Shown: piece after piece, positions 1 through 8,049 of the stretch | Numbering within the stretch: position 1 is the stretch's first letter | Layout: each line of letters starts with the position of its first letter | NCBI GenBank assembly: GCA_963780135.1 | Contig: CAWAAR010000002.1 | Location: 124,001 to 188,000 of the forward strand | Length of the DNA: 64,000 nt | Direction: 5' to 3' | From: Clostridium_AM sp963780135 | Lineage (GTDB): Bacteria; Bacillota; Clostridia; Clostridiales; Clostridiaceae | The notes under the pieces: model-generated | The model's input: only the letters and a program-made list of their open reading frames with translations | The model's database searches: none | Told to the model about the DNA's origin: nothing | Position numbers and translations under genes: made by a program

Positions 1-24
1 TAAGATATGAAAGAGGTGAGTTTT

Positions 25-447
25 GTGAAAAAAAAGGCCATTATATCTGTATCTAGCAAGCAAACGGATGATGAGGACGACATTATTGAAGTAGTAACTC
101 CAGGAAACTTTTATAAAAAAAATGATACCTATTATGCTATTTATAAAGAAACTAAAATTTCTGGCATGGAGGGAACAACAACTACACTAAAAATGAGTGG
201 AGATAAATTTTCTCTTATAAGAGCAGGAAGTACCACTAGTAAAATGGAATTTTATAAAGGAAAAGAAAACATATCCATGTATGATACTCCTTATGGAACC
301 TTGGAATTAAAAACTCAAACAAAAAAATTAGTTGTTAATTTAGATGATGAGGGTGGAGAAGTATTCATAGATTACATAATGAGTATATCAGGACATAAAC
401 CTCAAAATACAATGTTAGAGATAAATATAAAAACGCAGCAGGAATAA
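25..447 (+). CDS. DUF1934 family beta-barrel protein (YwiB-like)
   Basis: A 140-residue soluble protein whose pattern of short beta strands and the ending YIMSISGHKP fits the DUF1934 family of small lipocalin-like beta-barrels (B. subtilis YwiB). The biochemical function of the family is unknown. I place the start at the GTG at 25 because the sequence AAGAGGTGAG at 11-20 is a strong ribosome binding site just ahead of it; the ATG at 7 lies upstream of that site. It is followed directly by an intrinsic terminator, so it is probably the last gene of a unit entering from the left edge. Confidence 0.8.
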   Translation: MKKKAIISVSSKQTDDEDDIIEVVTPGNFYKKNDTYYAIYKETKISGMEGTTTTLKMSGDKFSLIRAGSTTSKMEFYKGKENISMYDTPYGTLELKTQTKKLVVNLDDEGGEVFIDYIMSISGHKPQNTMLEINIKTQQE

Positions 448-462
448 TATGCTGCGTTTTTG
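432..462 (+). terminator. Intrinsic terminator after the DUF1934 gene
   Basis: AACGCAGCA and TGCTGCGTT form a 9-bp stem at 432-458 followed by a short T-run. The stop codon of the gene lies in the loop. Confidence 0.8.
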
Positions 463-550
463 CGCGTATTATTTATATCATTAAGGTTTATGATTGATAA
501 ATAAGGGCAATATTAATAATAATTCTATAAATAAAATGAGGTGCTTATTT

Positions 551-859
551 ATGTCAAAATACTTTAATAATAAAAATGAACAGTATGAAAAAATAATACG
601 TATTTTATGTGAATATAAAGGTATAAATAGAGATGAATTGTTAGAAATTTTGAAAGATAAGGAATGTAAATATATATTTTTCTTACTTATAAAAAAATAT
701 GGATGTGATGATATAAAAATGATACAACAGGATTTTCCGCTTATAAATTCAAAAAACATAAATAACAATTTCAAAAAAGCAAAAGAAAAGGTTTTATTGA
801 ATAGGAAAATAAGAAACATGTATTTTGAAGCAGATAGTATAATAGAAAAAGTTAAATAA
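551..859 (+). CDS. Small conserved-looking protein of unknown function
   Basis: A 102-residue, lysine- and asparagine-rich protein predicted to be helical, with no signal peptide or membrane segment. The start ATG at 551 is preceded by GAGGTG at 538-543 with 7-nt spacing. It sits between the DUF1934 gene and pyrG, where Bacillus carries rpoE (RNA polymerase delta). However, it is shorter than delta, lacks the acidic tail, and I do not recognise the HARE-HTH motif, so I do not call it delta. The segment at about residues 20-60 could be a small helix-turn-helix. The function is not identifiable from the sequence alone. Confidence 0.6.
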   Translation: MSKYFNNKNEQYEKIIRILCEYKGINRDELLEILKDKECKYIFFLLIKKYGCDDIKMIQQDFPLINSKNINNNFKKAKEKVLLNRKIRNMYFEADSIIEKVK

Positions 860-935
860 TTTTTTTTATAAAGATAAAAAAAGAGTGGTATATAAAATAA
901 AAGTGTGATAGTATATTAAGTATGTTTTAAAACAC

Positions 936-972
936 AAAAATACCATTATATAATATATAGGGTATTTTTTAT
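936..972 (+). terminator. Intrinsic terminator upstream of pyrG
   Basis: AAAAATACC (936-944) pairs with GGTATTTTT (961-969) around an A+T loop and runs into T6. It ends the unit containing the small unknown gene. Confidence 0.6.
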
Positions 973-1036
973 TATAAAACTAATGAAAAAATTTGTCAAT
1001 AAATATTTTAGCATAATTAATAAAAATTTAAAATAA

Positions 1037-1153
1037 GAACATAGCTCAGAGCTAGTATTTGAACTAGTGGCGTACTTTTCTGAAAATCAAGAAAAGTTCT
1101 AGAATATTATTAAATTTAGGGGGTGAAGACTGCTTTTTTAAGCAGGAATTTTT
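1037..1153 (+). promoter_or_regulatory. Structured 5' leader of pyrG
   Basis: Several local inverted repeats are packed ahead of pyrG. CTAGT/ACTAG lies near 1053-1068, and ACTTTTCT/AGAAAAGT (8 bp) lies near 1073-1096. CTGCTT (1130-1135) pairs with AAGCAG (1140-1145) between a strong Shine-Dalgarno (AGGGGGTGA, 1118-1126) and the ATG. No known riboswitch class is recognisable. There is no C/U-rich attenuator of the kind used for reiterative GGG initiation in B. subtilis pyrG. Confidence 0.35.
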
Positions 1154-2761
1154 ATGAGTACAAAATACGTGTTTGTAACCGGAGGAGTAGTGTCCTCATT
1201 AGGAAAAGGAATAACAGCAGCTTCATTAGGAAGACTTTTGAAGAATAGAGGATTTAAAGTTTCAATTCAAAAATTTGATCCGTACATAAATATTGACCCA
1301 GGTACAATGAGTCCATATCAACATGGAGAAGTTTTTGTAACAGAAGATGGTGCAGAAACAGATTTAGATTTAGGTCATTATGAAAGATTCATTGATGAAA
1401 ATTTAAGTAAAAATAGCAATGTTACTACAGGAAAAATTTATTGGTCTGTAATTTCGAAAGAAAGAAAAGGGGATTATTTAGGTGGTACTGTTCAAGTAAT
1501 TCCGCACATAACTAATGAAATAAAATCAAGAGTATACAGAGTTGGTAAAGAAAGAGATGTAGATGTAGTTATAACTGAAATTGGTGGAACTATTGGAGAT
1601 ATAGAATCATTACCATTTTTAGAATCTATAAGACAGATAAAATATGATGTTGGAAGAGAAAATGTATGTTTTATACATGTTACTCTTATACCATACCTAG
1701 GAAAATCAGGAGAACTTAAAACAAAACCAACTCAACATTCGGTAAAAGAATTAAGAGGTATAGGTATTCAACCAGATATAATAGTTTGTCGTTCAGAGAA
1801 GCCTCTTTATGATGATTTAAAAGAAAAAATAGGATTATTTTGTAATGTAGATAAAAATGCAGTAATTCAAAATTTAGATGCAGAAAATCTATATGAAGTT
1901 CCTTTAATGCTTCATAAGGAAGGTCTAGATACTATGGTTTGCGATAAGTTAAACTTGAAATGTAAACCAATAGACAATACTGAATGGGTTAGTATGGTAA
2001 ATAACATTAAAAATCTTTCGAAAAATGTTACTATAGCATTAGTTGGAAAGTATGTTGAACTACATGATGCCTATATATCAGTAGTTGAAGCTCTAAGTCA
2101 TGGTGGATATGCTAATGATGCCAATATAAACATAAAGTGGATAAATGCAGCAGATGTTACAGCTGAAAATGTATCTGAATGTTTAAAAGATATAGATGGA
2201 GTTTTAGTTCCAGGTGGATTTGGAGACAGAGGAGTAGAAGGAAAGATAGAAACTATAAGATGGGCAAGAGAAAACAAAGTGCCTTTTCTTGGAATATGTC
2301 TTGGAATGCAGTGTGCTGTAATAGAGTTTGCTAGGAATGTATTGGGATACAAAGAGGCTCATAGTTCAGAAATTGATGAAAATGCAAAATATCCTGTAAT
2401 TGACTTAATGCCTGATCAGAAGGATATAGATGAAAAAGGCGGAACTATGAGACTAGGAGTTTATCCATGTAAACTTTCTAAAGCCACTAATTCTTTTGAA
2501 GCTTATGGTGAAGAAGTTATATATGAAAGACATAGACATAGATATGAATTTAATAATGAATATAGAAAGCCATTAACAGAGGCTGGACTTATTTTATCAG
2601 GAACAAGCCCAGATTCAAGACTTGTTGAAATTGTTGAATTAAAAGATCATCCTTGGTTTGTAGCAGTTCAGTTTCATCCTGAATTAAAATCAAGACCAAA
2701 TAGACCACATCCTTTATTTAGAGATTTTATAAAGGCATCTTTAGATAATACTGAAGTTTAA
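1154..2761 (+). CDS. pyrG: CTP synthase
   Basis: Converts UTP to CTP using ATP and glutamine, the last step of de novo pyrimidine nucleotide synthesis in the cytosol. The 535-residue length is normal. The N-terminal synthetase domain begins with the P-loop-like VTGGVVSSLGKG (residues about 8-19). The C-terminal class I glutamine amidotransferase has the nucleophile Cys382 in GICLGMQ, with His508 and Glu510 in AVQFHPE. All catalytic motifs are intact. The gene stands alone between two terminators. The Shine-Dalgarno to ATG distance is unusual because a 6-bp hairpin lies between them, although AGGAA at 1144-1148 could serve as a weaker site. Confidence 0.98.
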   Translation: MSTKYVFVTGGVVSSLGKGITAASLGRLLKNRGFKVSIQKFDPYINIDPGTMSPYQHGEVFVTEDGAETDLDLGHYERFIDENLSKNSNVTTGKIYWSVISKERKGDYLGGTVQVIPHITNEIKSRVYRVGKERDVDVVITEIGGTIGDIESLPFLESIRQIKYDVGRENVCFIHVTLIPYLGKSGELKTKPTQHSVKELRGIGIQPDIIVCRSEKPLYDDLKEKIGLFCNVDKNAVIQNLDAENLYEVPLMLHKEGLDTMVCDKLNLKCKPIDNTEWVSMVNNIKNLSKNVTIALVGKYVELHDAYISVVEALSHGGYANDANINIKWINAADVTAENVSECLKDIDGVLVPGGFGDRGVEGKIETIRWARENKVPFLGICLGMQCAVIEFARNVLGYKEAHSSEIDENAKYPVIDLMPDQKDIDEKGGTMRLGVYPCKLSKATNSFEAYGEEVIYERHRHRYEFNNEYRKPLTEAGLILSGTSPDSRLVEIVELKDHPWFVAVQFHPELKSRPNRPHPLFRDFIKASLDNTEV

Positions 2762-2780
2762 TTTTAAAAGATATTTATGT

Positions 2781-2827
2781 AAAACCTATTTAGTTATAAT
2801 TTTTTAACTAAATAGGTTTTTGTTTTT
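2781..2827 (+). terminator. Intrinsic terminator of pyrG
   Basis: AAAACCTATTTAGTTA and its complement (to about 2820) form a long stem followed by TTTTTGTTTTT. Confidence 0.9.
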
Positions 2828-2990
2828 CCATTAAAAGTTTTGCGAAAATATTCTTTGAAGTACAATGATTATATTTTGTCGAAAAAAATGTAGTATAAAA
2901 ATAATAATTGTAGAATTTTCATGAAGGATTTTAATAATATCTATAGAAATATTAATATATAAAAATATAATGAAAGGAGGGGCGAATTTT

Positions 2991-3332
2991 ATGTTACTTG
3001 ATATGGAAATAAGTATTGCATTAAAGAACTTTTATGGGTCTTATGATATTAAAGATTTTTCTTTGTTTAAAGCAGGTAAAATTAATGAAAACTTCCCCTC
3101 TTTAAAAATAAATACTAATAATAAAGGAATTATTATTGAAGTAGATTGCAGCATTTGTGGAAATTATCATTATTATAGATATAGTTTTAATGAATTTATA
3201 AAGAAAGATTTAATAATTGGAGGGTGTGAAGCATTAGGTATCCCTTTGTTTTATATAGGAAGCTATGATAAAGTAAAACAAATAGTGGATAGATGTAATA
3301 ATGTTAACAAAGATCTATATGCTATGATGTAA
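2991..3332 (+). CDS. Small CxxC protein of unknown function
   Basis: A 113-residue protein with one CSICG motif near residue 53, surrounded by aromatic residues, and no membrane segment. The start is well fixed: AAAGGAGGGG at 2973-2982 lies 8 nt ahead of ATG 2991. A single CxxC could bind metal in a dimer or act as a redox site, but nothing in the sequence decides this. It lies alone between pyrG and rho, each of which has its own transcription signals, so the neighbours give no functional clue. I do not recognise a named family. Confidence 0.65.
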   Translation: MLLDMEISIALKNFYGSYDIKDFSLFKAGKINENFPSLKINTNNKGIIIEVDCSICGNYHYYRYSFNEFIKKDLIIGGCEALGIPLFYIGSYDKVKQIVDRCNNVNKDLYAMM

Positions 3333-3586
3333 TTAAAATTAAACTAGATATAGTTTTAATTGAGGCAAAAGTGAAAATAATTAGAAATTAGAAATTAAAA
3401 AATATATGTGAATTTAAACAATTGATAAAATAGAAAATTATTTAATGTGAAAAATGTGGATTAAAATAAAAAAAAGGGGTATAATGTATTGTACGATGTA
3501 GTCTTTTAAATTGGAAATCTCTTAAACATTCCCCAAAGATTAAATATAAATAATAAAAACTTAATATTGTGAGGTGTTATTTTTTG

Positions 3587-5044
3587 GTGACTAAGGATAT
3601 AGAGGGCATGACTGTTGCTGAGCTAAAAGGCATAGCAAAAAGTCTAGGAATTAAAAATATATCTAAGTATAAAAAAACTGAATTAATAGAAGAAATAAAA
3701 AAAGTTTCTCCTGCCTATATTGAAAAAGATGGGAAAATACTTAGAGAAAAAATAAGCCCTAAAAGTGAATTTGCGATTAATAATAATGAAGTGCAGTTAG
3801 AAAAAGAAACGAAAACTCAAGAAACAAAAGTGACCACTGATAAAGTTGAAGAACAGAAAAGTAATGAGGAAGAAAAAAGAGAAAAACTCAAGGAAATGAT
3901 AAATGAATCGGACACAGCAAGAGGAGTACTTGAAATAATAGAAAATAATAATTATGGCTTTCTAAGAGGCAAAAATTATTTAACAGGACCAGATGATATA
4001 TATGTATCTCCATCTCAAATAAGAAGGTTCAATTTGAAAACTGGTGATGAAGTTCAAGGAAAAGTCAGGACTCCAAAAGAAGGAGAAAAGTTTAAAGCAC
4101 TGCTCTATGTGGAAAGAGTAAATGGTGAAAATCCTGAGAGAGCAGTAGGAAGAAAACCATTTGAAACTCTTATTCCTATCTATCCAAATCAAAGACTAAA
4201 TCTAGAAACTATTCCAGGAATTTTATCAACAAGACTTATGGATATAATATCTCCTATAGGAAAAGGTCAAAGGGGAATTATAGTTGCTCCACCTAAAGCA
4301 GGTAAAACCACTCTTCTAAAAAAGATAGCTCAAAGTATATCTGCCAATCATCCACAAGTGAAGCTCATAGTTGTTCTAATAGATGAAAGACCAGAAGAAG
4401 TTACAGACATGCAAAGATCTATTAATGGTGAAGTTATTTATTCAACCTTTGATGAAGAACCTGAACATCATACGAAGGTTGCTTATATGGTGCTTGAAAG
4501 AGCGAAGAGAATGGTAGAACAAGGTCAAGACATAGTAATCTTGTTAGACAGTATAACAAGACTTTCAAGAGCGTACAACTTAACTATAACTCCTACTGGA
4601 AGAACTCTTTCAGGTGGATTAGATCCAGGTGCATTAATAATGCCTAAAAAGTTCTTTGGTGCGGCAAGAAACATTGAAGAAGGTGGAAGCCTTACCATAC
4701 TTGCTACAGCTCTTGTAGAAACAGGAAGCAGAATGGATGATATGATATTTGAAGAATTTAAGGGTACAGGAAATATGGAAGTACATCTTAATAGAAGACT
4801 TCAAGAAAGAAGAATCTTCCCTGCTATCGATATATACAAATCAGGAACAAGAAGAGATGATTTATTATTTGAAAATCCAGTGGAAAAAGAAGCTGCATTT
4901 AACATAAGAAAAGTTTTATATGATGACAATAACACACAAAATGTTACAGAGCAGTTAATTAATCTTTTATCAAAAACAAAGAATAATGAAGAATTTATAA
5001 ATCTAGCAAGTAAAATGGATATGACTAAAAATACAGATAAATAA
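3587..5044 (+). CDS. rho: Transcription termination factor Rho
   Basis: Hexameric RNA-dependent ATPase that ends transcription of untranslated RNA. From the GTG start (GAGGTG at 3571-3576 is the ribosome binding site; TTG at 3584 is an alternative) the protein has 485 residues. In order it has a Rho_N SAP-like domain (about 5-40), a lysine/glutamate-rich insert (about 41-110), a cold-shock-like RNA-binding domain (about 112-190), and a RecA-type ATPase with Walker A PPKAGKTT (residues 235-241) and Walker B VILLDSITRL. The insert is absent from E. coli Rho but is a feature of clostridial and actinobacterial Rho. Confidence 0.97.
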   Translation: MTKDIEGMTVAELKGIAKSLGIKNISKYKKTELIEEIKKVSPAYIEKDGKILREKISPKSEFAINNNEVQLEKETKTQETKVTTDKVEEQKSNEEEKREKLKEMINESDTARGVLEIIENNNYGFLRGKNYLTGPDDIYVSPSQIRRFNLKTGDEVQGKVRTPKEGEKFKALLYVERVNGENPERAVGRKPFETLIPIYPNQRLNLETIPGILSTRLMDIISPIGKGQRGIIVAPPKAGKTTLLKKIAQSISANHPQVKLIVVLIDERPEEVTDMQRSINGEVIYSTFDEEPEHHTKVAYMVLERAKRMVEQGQDIVILLDSITRLSRAYNLTITPTGRTLSGGLDPGALIMPKKFFGAARNIEEGGSLTILATALVETGSRMDDMIFEEFKGTGNMEVHLNRRLQERRIFPAIDIYKSGTRRDDLLFENPVEKEAAFNIRKVLYDDNNTQNVTEQLINLLSKTKNNEEFINLASKMDMTKNTDK

Positions 5045-5045
5045 T

Positions 5046-5080
5046 AAAACCTGTCCTTTACCATAAAGGACAGGTTTTGC
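5046..5080. terminator. Bidirectional terminator between rho and rpmE
   Basis: AAAACCTGTCCTTTA pairs with TAAAGGACAGGTTTT around a 2-4-nt loop. T-runs follow on both strands, so it serves the convergent rho and rpmE genes. Confidence 0.9.
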
Positions 5081-5104
5081 AATAAGCTTTAAATAAGTTA
5101 AAAC

Positions 5105-5323
5105 TTATTTATTGTCGTCCATAGATAAGTTAAATTTCTTCATAAACTTATCAACTCTTCCACCAACATCAACTAATTTCTGTTTACCAGTGTAGAATGG
5201 ATGGCATTGAGAGCATATTTCAACTTTTAGTTCTTTTTGAGTAGAACCAGTTGTAAAAGAGTTTCCACATGCACACTTAACTACCGCATCATGATGGTAT
5301 TCTGGATGTATGCCGTTTTTCAT
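5105..5323 (-). CDS. rpmE: 50S ribosomal protein L31
   Basis: A 72-residue ribosomal protein that bridges the large and small subunits near the central protuberance. It is the zinc-binding (C+) type: Cys17 and Cys19 in VKCACG and Cys37 and Cys40 in ICSQCH are the four ligands. The start is ATG at 5323, with AAGAGGTG just upstream; an in-frame TTG 18 nt further out overlaps the ribosome binding site and is rejected. In Bacillus, C+ L31 is replaced by a C- paralogue when zinc is scarce; no C- copy is present in this window. Confidence 0.96.
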   Translation of the reverse strand: MKNGIHPEYHHDAVVKCACGNSFTTGSTQKELKVEICSQCHPFYTGKQKLVDVGGRVDKFMKKFNLSMDDNK

Positions 5324-5510
5324 ATTTTTCACCTCTTTCAATTTGAGGATAAACCTCTATTTTTAACTACTGTATTATAACATAATGGCTAATATTAAGT
5401 CAATGAACAAATTCTTTAAAACAACTCTTTAATATATATATTAGGTCTGATAAAATATATTTGTTTAATAAATATATTATTAAAAAGTTAAAATACAGAG
5501 GGGTAATAGT

Positions 5511-6113
5511 ATGAGTAAATTATATTTTAGATATGGAGCTATGAATTGCGGTAAGTCTACTAACTTACTTCAAGTAGCTCATAATTATGAGGAAAGAGGA
5601 ATGAAGATCATTATTATGAAACCTCACACAGATACTAAAGGTGGAGGTACAGTTGTTTCTAGGCTAGGAATAAGTAGAGAAGTGGATATGTTGCTTACTA
5701 AAGATGAAGACATTTATGAAGAATTAGAAAAATACATGGATGAAAAAGGTAATGTAGATTGCATTTTGGTAGATGAAGTTCAATTTTTAAAAAAAGAGCA
5801 AATAAATCAATTGTTTAAAATAGCAGTAATTAAAGATATTCCAACTATCTGTTACGGACTTAGAACAGATTTTCAGATGAATGGATTTGAGGGAAGTGAA
5901 AGATTGCTTCTAGTAGCACATAGTTTAGAAGAGCTAAAGACCATATGTAATTGTGGTAAAAAAGCACTTGTAAATGGGAGGAAAATAAATGGTAAGTTTG
6001 TATTTGAAGGCAAGCAAATAGCTATTGATAAAGAAGATAACATTGAATATGAAGCACTATGTCCAAAATGTTATTTTCAATATAAAATGCAATATAAAAA
6101 TGAGGTGAAATAA
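5511..6113 (+). CDS. tdk: Thymidine kinase (type II)
   Basis: Phosphorylates thymidine with ATP in pyrimidine salvage. The 200 residues fit the type II (TK1-like) family. The P-loop is GAMNCGKST (residues 9-17), the Walker B/catalytic base region is ILVDEVQF with Glu89, and a C-terminal zinc site is formed by Cys146, Cys148, Cys184 and Cys187. Its stop codon overlaps the next ATG by one base (TAATG), so it is translationally coupled to the DUF1385 gene. Confidence 0.96.
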   Translation: MSKLYFRYGAMNCGKSTNLLQVAHNYEERGMKIIIMKPHTDTKGGGTVVSRLGISREVDMLLTKDEDIYEELEKYMDEKGNVDCILVDEVQFLKKEQINQLFKIAVIKDIPTICYGLRTDFQMNGFEGSERLLLVAHSLEELKTICNCGKKALVNGRKINGKFVFEGKQIAIDKEDNIEYEALCPKCYFQYKMQYKNEVK

Positions 6114-7057
6114 TGCCAACTAAGACTTCTGTTGGAGGACAGGCTGTAATTGAAGGCGTAATGATGAGGGGAATGAAAGGAATAGCTACAGCTGTAAGAA
6201 AACCTGATGGAGAAATTGTAATAGACAGAAAGGAATGTATACCTTATACAAAAAGAAATAAATTATTAGGTTTACCCATTTTGAGAGGATTTGTATCGTT
6301 AATAGAATCCTTAATAATAGGTATAAATACATTAAATTATTCTGCATCTTTTTTTGAAAATACGGAAGACCAAGAACCTAGTAAGTTTGATAAGTGGTTT
6401 GAAAGTATATTTAAAGATAAAAGCGATGATATACTTATGATAATAACATTATTCATATCTATAGGAATAGCCACGCTATTATTTTTTATATTACCTACTT
6501 TTGCAGCTAATATTTTTAAAAAAATAGGTATTTACAGTACTATAAGTTTAAATATAATAGAGGGAGTTATAAGGGTATTGATCTTTTTGGCTTATATATA
6601 TTTTATAGGCAAGATGGAGGATATAAAAAGGGTTTTCCAATACCATGGAGCAGAACATAAAACTATATTTTGTTATGAAAATGATATGGAGTTAATACCA
6701 GAAAATGCTCAAAAGTTTCAAAGATTTCATCCTAGGTGTGGGACTAATTTCTTATTTTTGGTTATGATAGTAAGTATAGTGTTATTCTCTTTTACTGGAT
6801 GGAACAGTTTATGGCAAAGGATACTGTATAGATTGTTATTACTACCTGTAGTTTCAGGGATTACTTATGAAATTGTCAAATGGATGGGGAAAAGCAGCAG
6901 TAATTTATCAAAAATAACTTCCTGCCCAGGTCTTATGCTTCAAAAGCTTACTACAAGAGAACCAGATTTGGCGCAACTGGAAGTGGCTATAAGTGCTCTT
7001 AAATCAGCAGAAGGTATAGAAATAGTGAAAAATGAAGAATTGAAAACTCAGAATTAA
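6113..7057 (+). CDS. DUF1385 membrane protein (YqhQ family)
   Basis: A 314-residue membrane protein with the family's N-terminal signature VGGQAVIEGVMMRG and about four to five hydrophobic segments between residues 100 and 250. The conserved segment YHGAEHKT lies between two of them. The biochemical role of YqhQ proteins is not established. Coupling to tdk upstream and prmC-prfA downstream is an arrangement I recall from other clostridia, where this gene usually precedes prmC. Confidence 0.88.
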   Translation: MPTKTSVGGQAVIEGVMMRGMKGIATAVRKPDGEIVIDRKECIPYTKRNKLLGLPILRGFVSLIESLIIGINTLNYSASFFENTEDQEPSKFDKWFESIFKDKSDDILMIITLFISIGIATLLFFILPTFAANIFKKIGIYSTISLNIIEGVIRVLIFLAYIYFIGKMEDIKRVFQYHGAEHKTIFCYENDMELIPENAQKFQRFHPRCGTNFLFLVMIVSIVLFSFTGWNSLWQRILYRLLLLPVVSGITYEIVKWMGKSSSNLSKITSCPGLMLQKLTTREPDLAQLEVAISALKSAEGIEIVKNEELKTQN

Positions 7058-7110
7058 GGGTTTTTACTAAAATTAAGTAAAGTAATATAATAAGGAATGG
7101 AGAAAAACAT

Positions 7111-7983
7111 ATGGAGAAGGAACAATTAAATATTGGAGAGCTATTAAAATTTGGATATGAAGTATTGAAATCATCAGGAATTAGCAGTTATCAAATAGAT
7201 TGTGAACTTCTTCTTGGAAAGGTAATAAAAAAAGACAGACTTTTTATAATTTTGAATAGAAATTATAGAGTAAGCATTGAGCAGCAGAATGAATATTGTG
7301 ATTTTATTAATCTTAGAAAAAACAAGAAGCCTATAAAATATATACTAGGTGAATGTGAATTTATGGGACTTAACTTCTATATAAAGGAGGGGGTGCTTAT
7401 TCCAAGACCTGATACAGAAATTTTAGTAGAATTGGCTGTAAAGTGTATAGAAGAAGAAAATTTAAAAAAAGTGTGTGATGTGTGCTGTGGAAGCGGTATA
7501 ATAGGATTATCTATCGCGAAGCTCAAAGAAAACATGCAAGTTAAGTGCAGTGACATATCAAGTATTGCTTATGAAGTTACTTTGGAAAACATTAAAAGGT
7601 TTGGACTTGAAAATAGAGTTGAGATTGTGCAAAGTGATTTGTTAAACTACTTTTTAAATAAAGAAGAGAAATTTGATATGATAGTTTCAAATCCGCCATA
7701 TATAAAAGATGATGTTATTCCTACTTTAATGGAAGACGTAAAAAATTATGAACCTTATGAAGCTTTAAGTGGAGGTAAGGATGGGCTGGAGTTTTACAGA
7801 AAGATAACTTCTCAAAGTTTAGAATTATTAAATAAGGGTGGATTTCTAATGTTTGAGATAGGACATGATCAAAAAGATTCTGTAAGTAGTATATTAAAAG
7901 AGAACGGGTTTAGTAATATAAACTGCATGAAGGACTTGGCTGGAAGAGACAGAGTTGTAAAAGGAAAAATGGAAATCAGTTGA
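7111..7983 (+). CDS. prmC: Release factor glutamine methyltransferase
   Basis: S-adenosylmethionine-dependent N5-methylation of the glutamine in the GGQ motif of release factors. The protein has an N-terminal helical substrate domain (about 1-90) and a Rossmann-fold methyltransferase domain. Glycine-rich SAM motif I is CCGSGIIGL, and the substrate-glutamine motif NPPY is at residues 194-197. The 290-residue length is typical. Its substrate gene prfA follows after 66 nt, which supports the assignment. Confidence 0.96.
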   Translation: MEKEQLNIGELLKFGYEVLKSSGISSYQIDCELLLGKVIKKDRLFIILNRNYRVSIEQQNEYCDFINLRKNKKPIKYILGECEFMGLNFYIKEGVLIPRPDTEILVELAVKCIEEENLKKVCDVCCGSGIIGLSIAKLKENMQVKCSDISSIAYEVTLENIKRFGLENRVEIVQSDLLNYFLNKEEKFDMIVSNPPYIKDDVIPTLMEDVKNYEPYEALSGGKDGLEFYRKITSQSLELLNKGGFLMFEIGHDQKDSVSSILKENGFSNINCMKDLAGRDRVVKGKMEIS

Positions 7984-8049
7984 TAGTTATAAAAGTATTG
8001 TGATATAATTATTAATTGTGAAAATATTTATACGGAGTGATAAAAAAGT

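Noticed and set aside
481..819. A 112-codon hydrophobic open frame on the minus strand
   Set aside because: It overlaps the plus-strand gene at 551-859, which has a clear ribosome binding site. The Phe/Leu-rich composition is what the antisense of a Lys/Asn-rich gene gives.
551..859. RNA polymerase delta subunit (rpoE), because of the position before pyrG
   Set aside because: The protein is too short, basic, and lacks the acidic C-terminal tail; similarity to the delta N-terminal domain is not visible.
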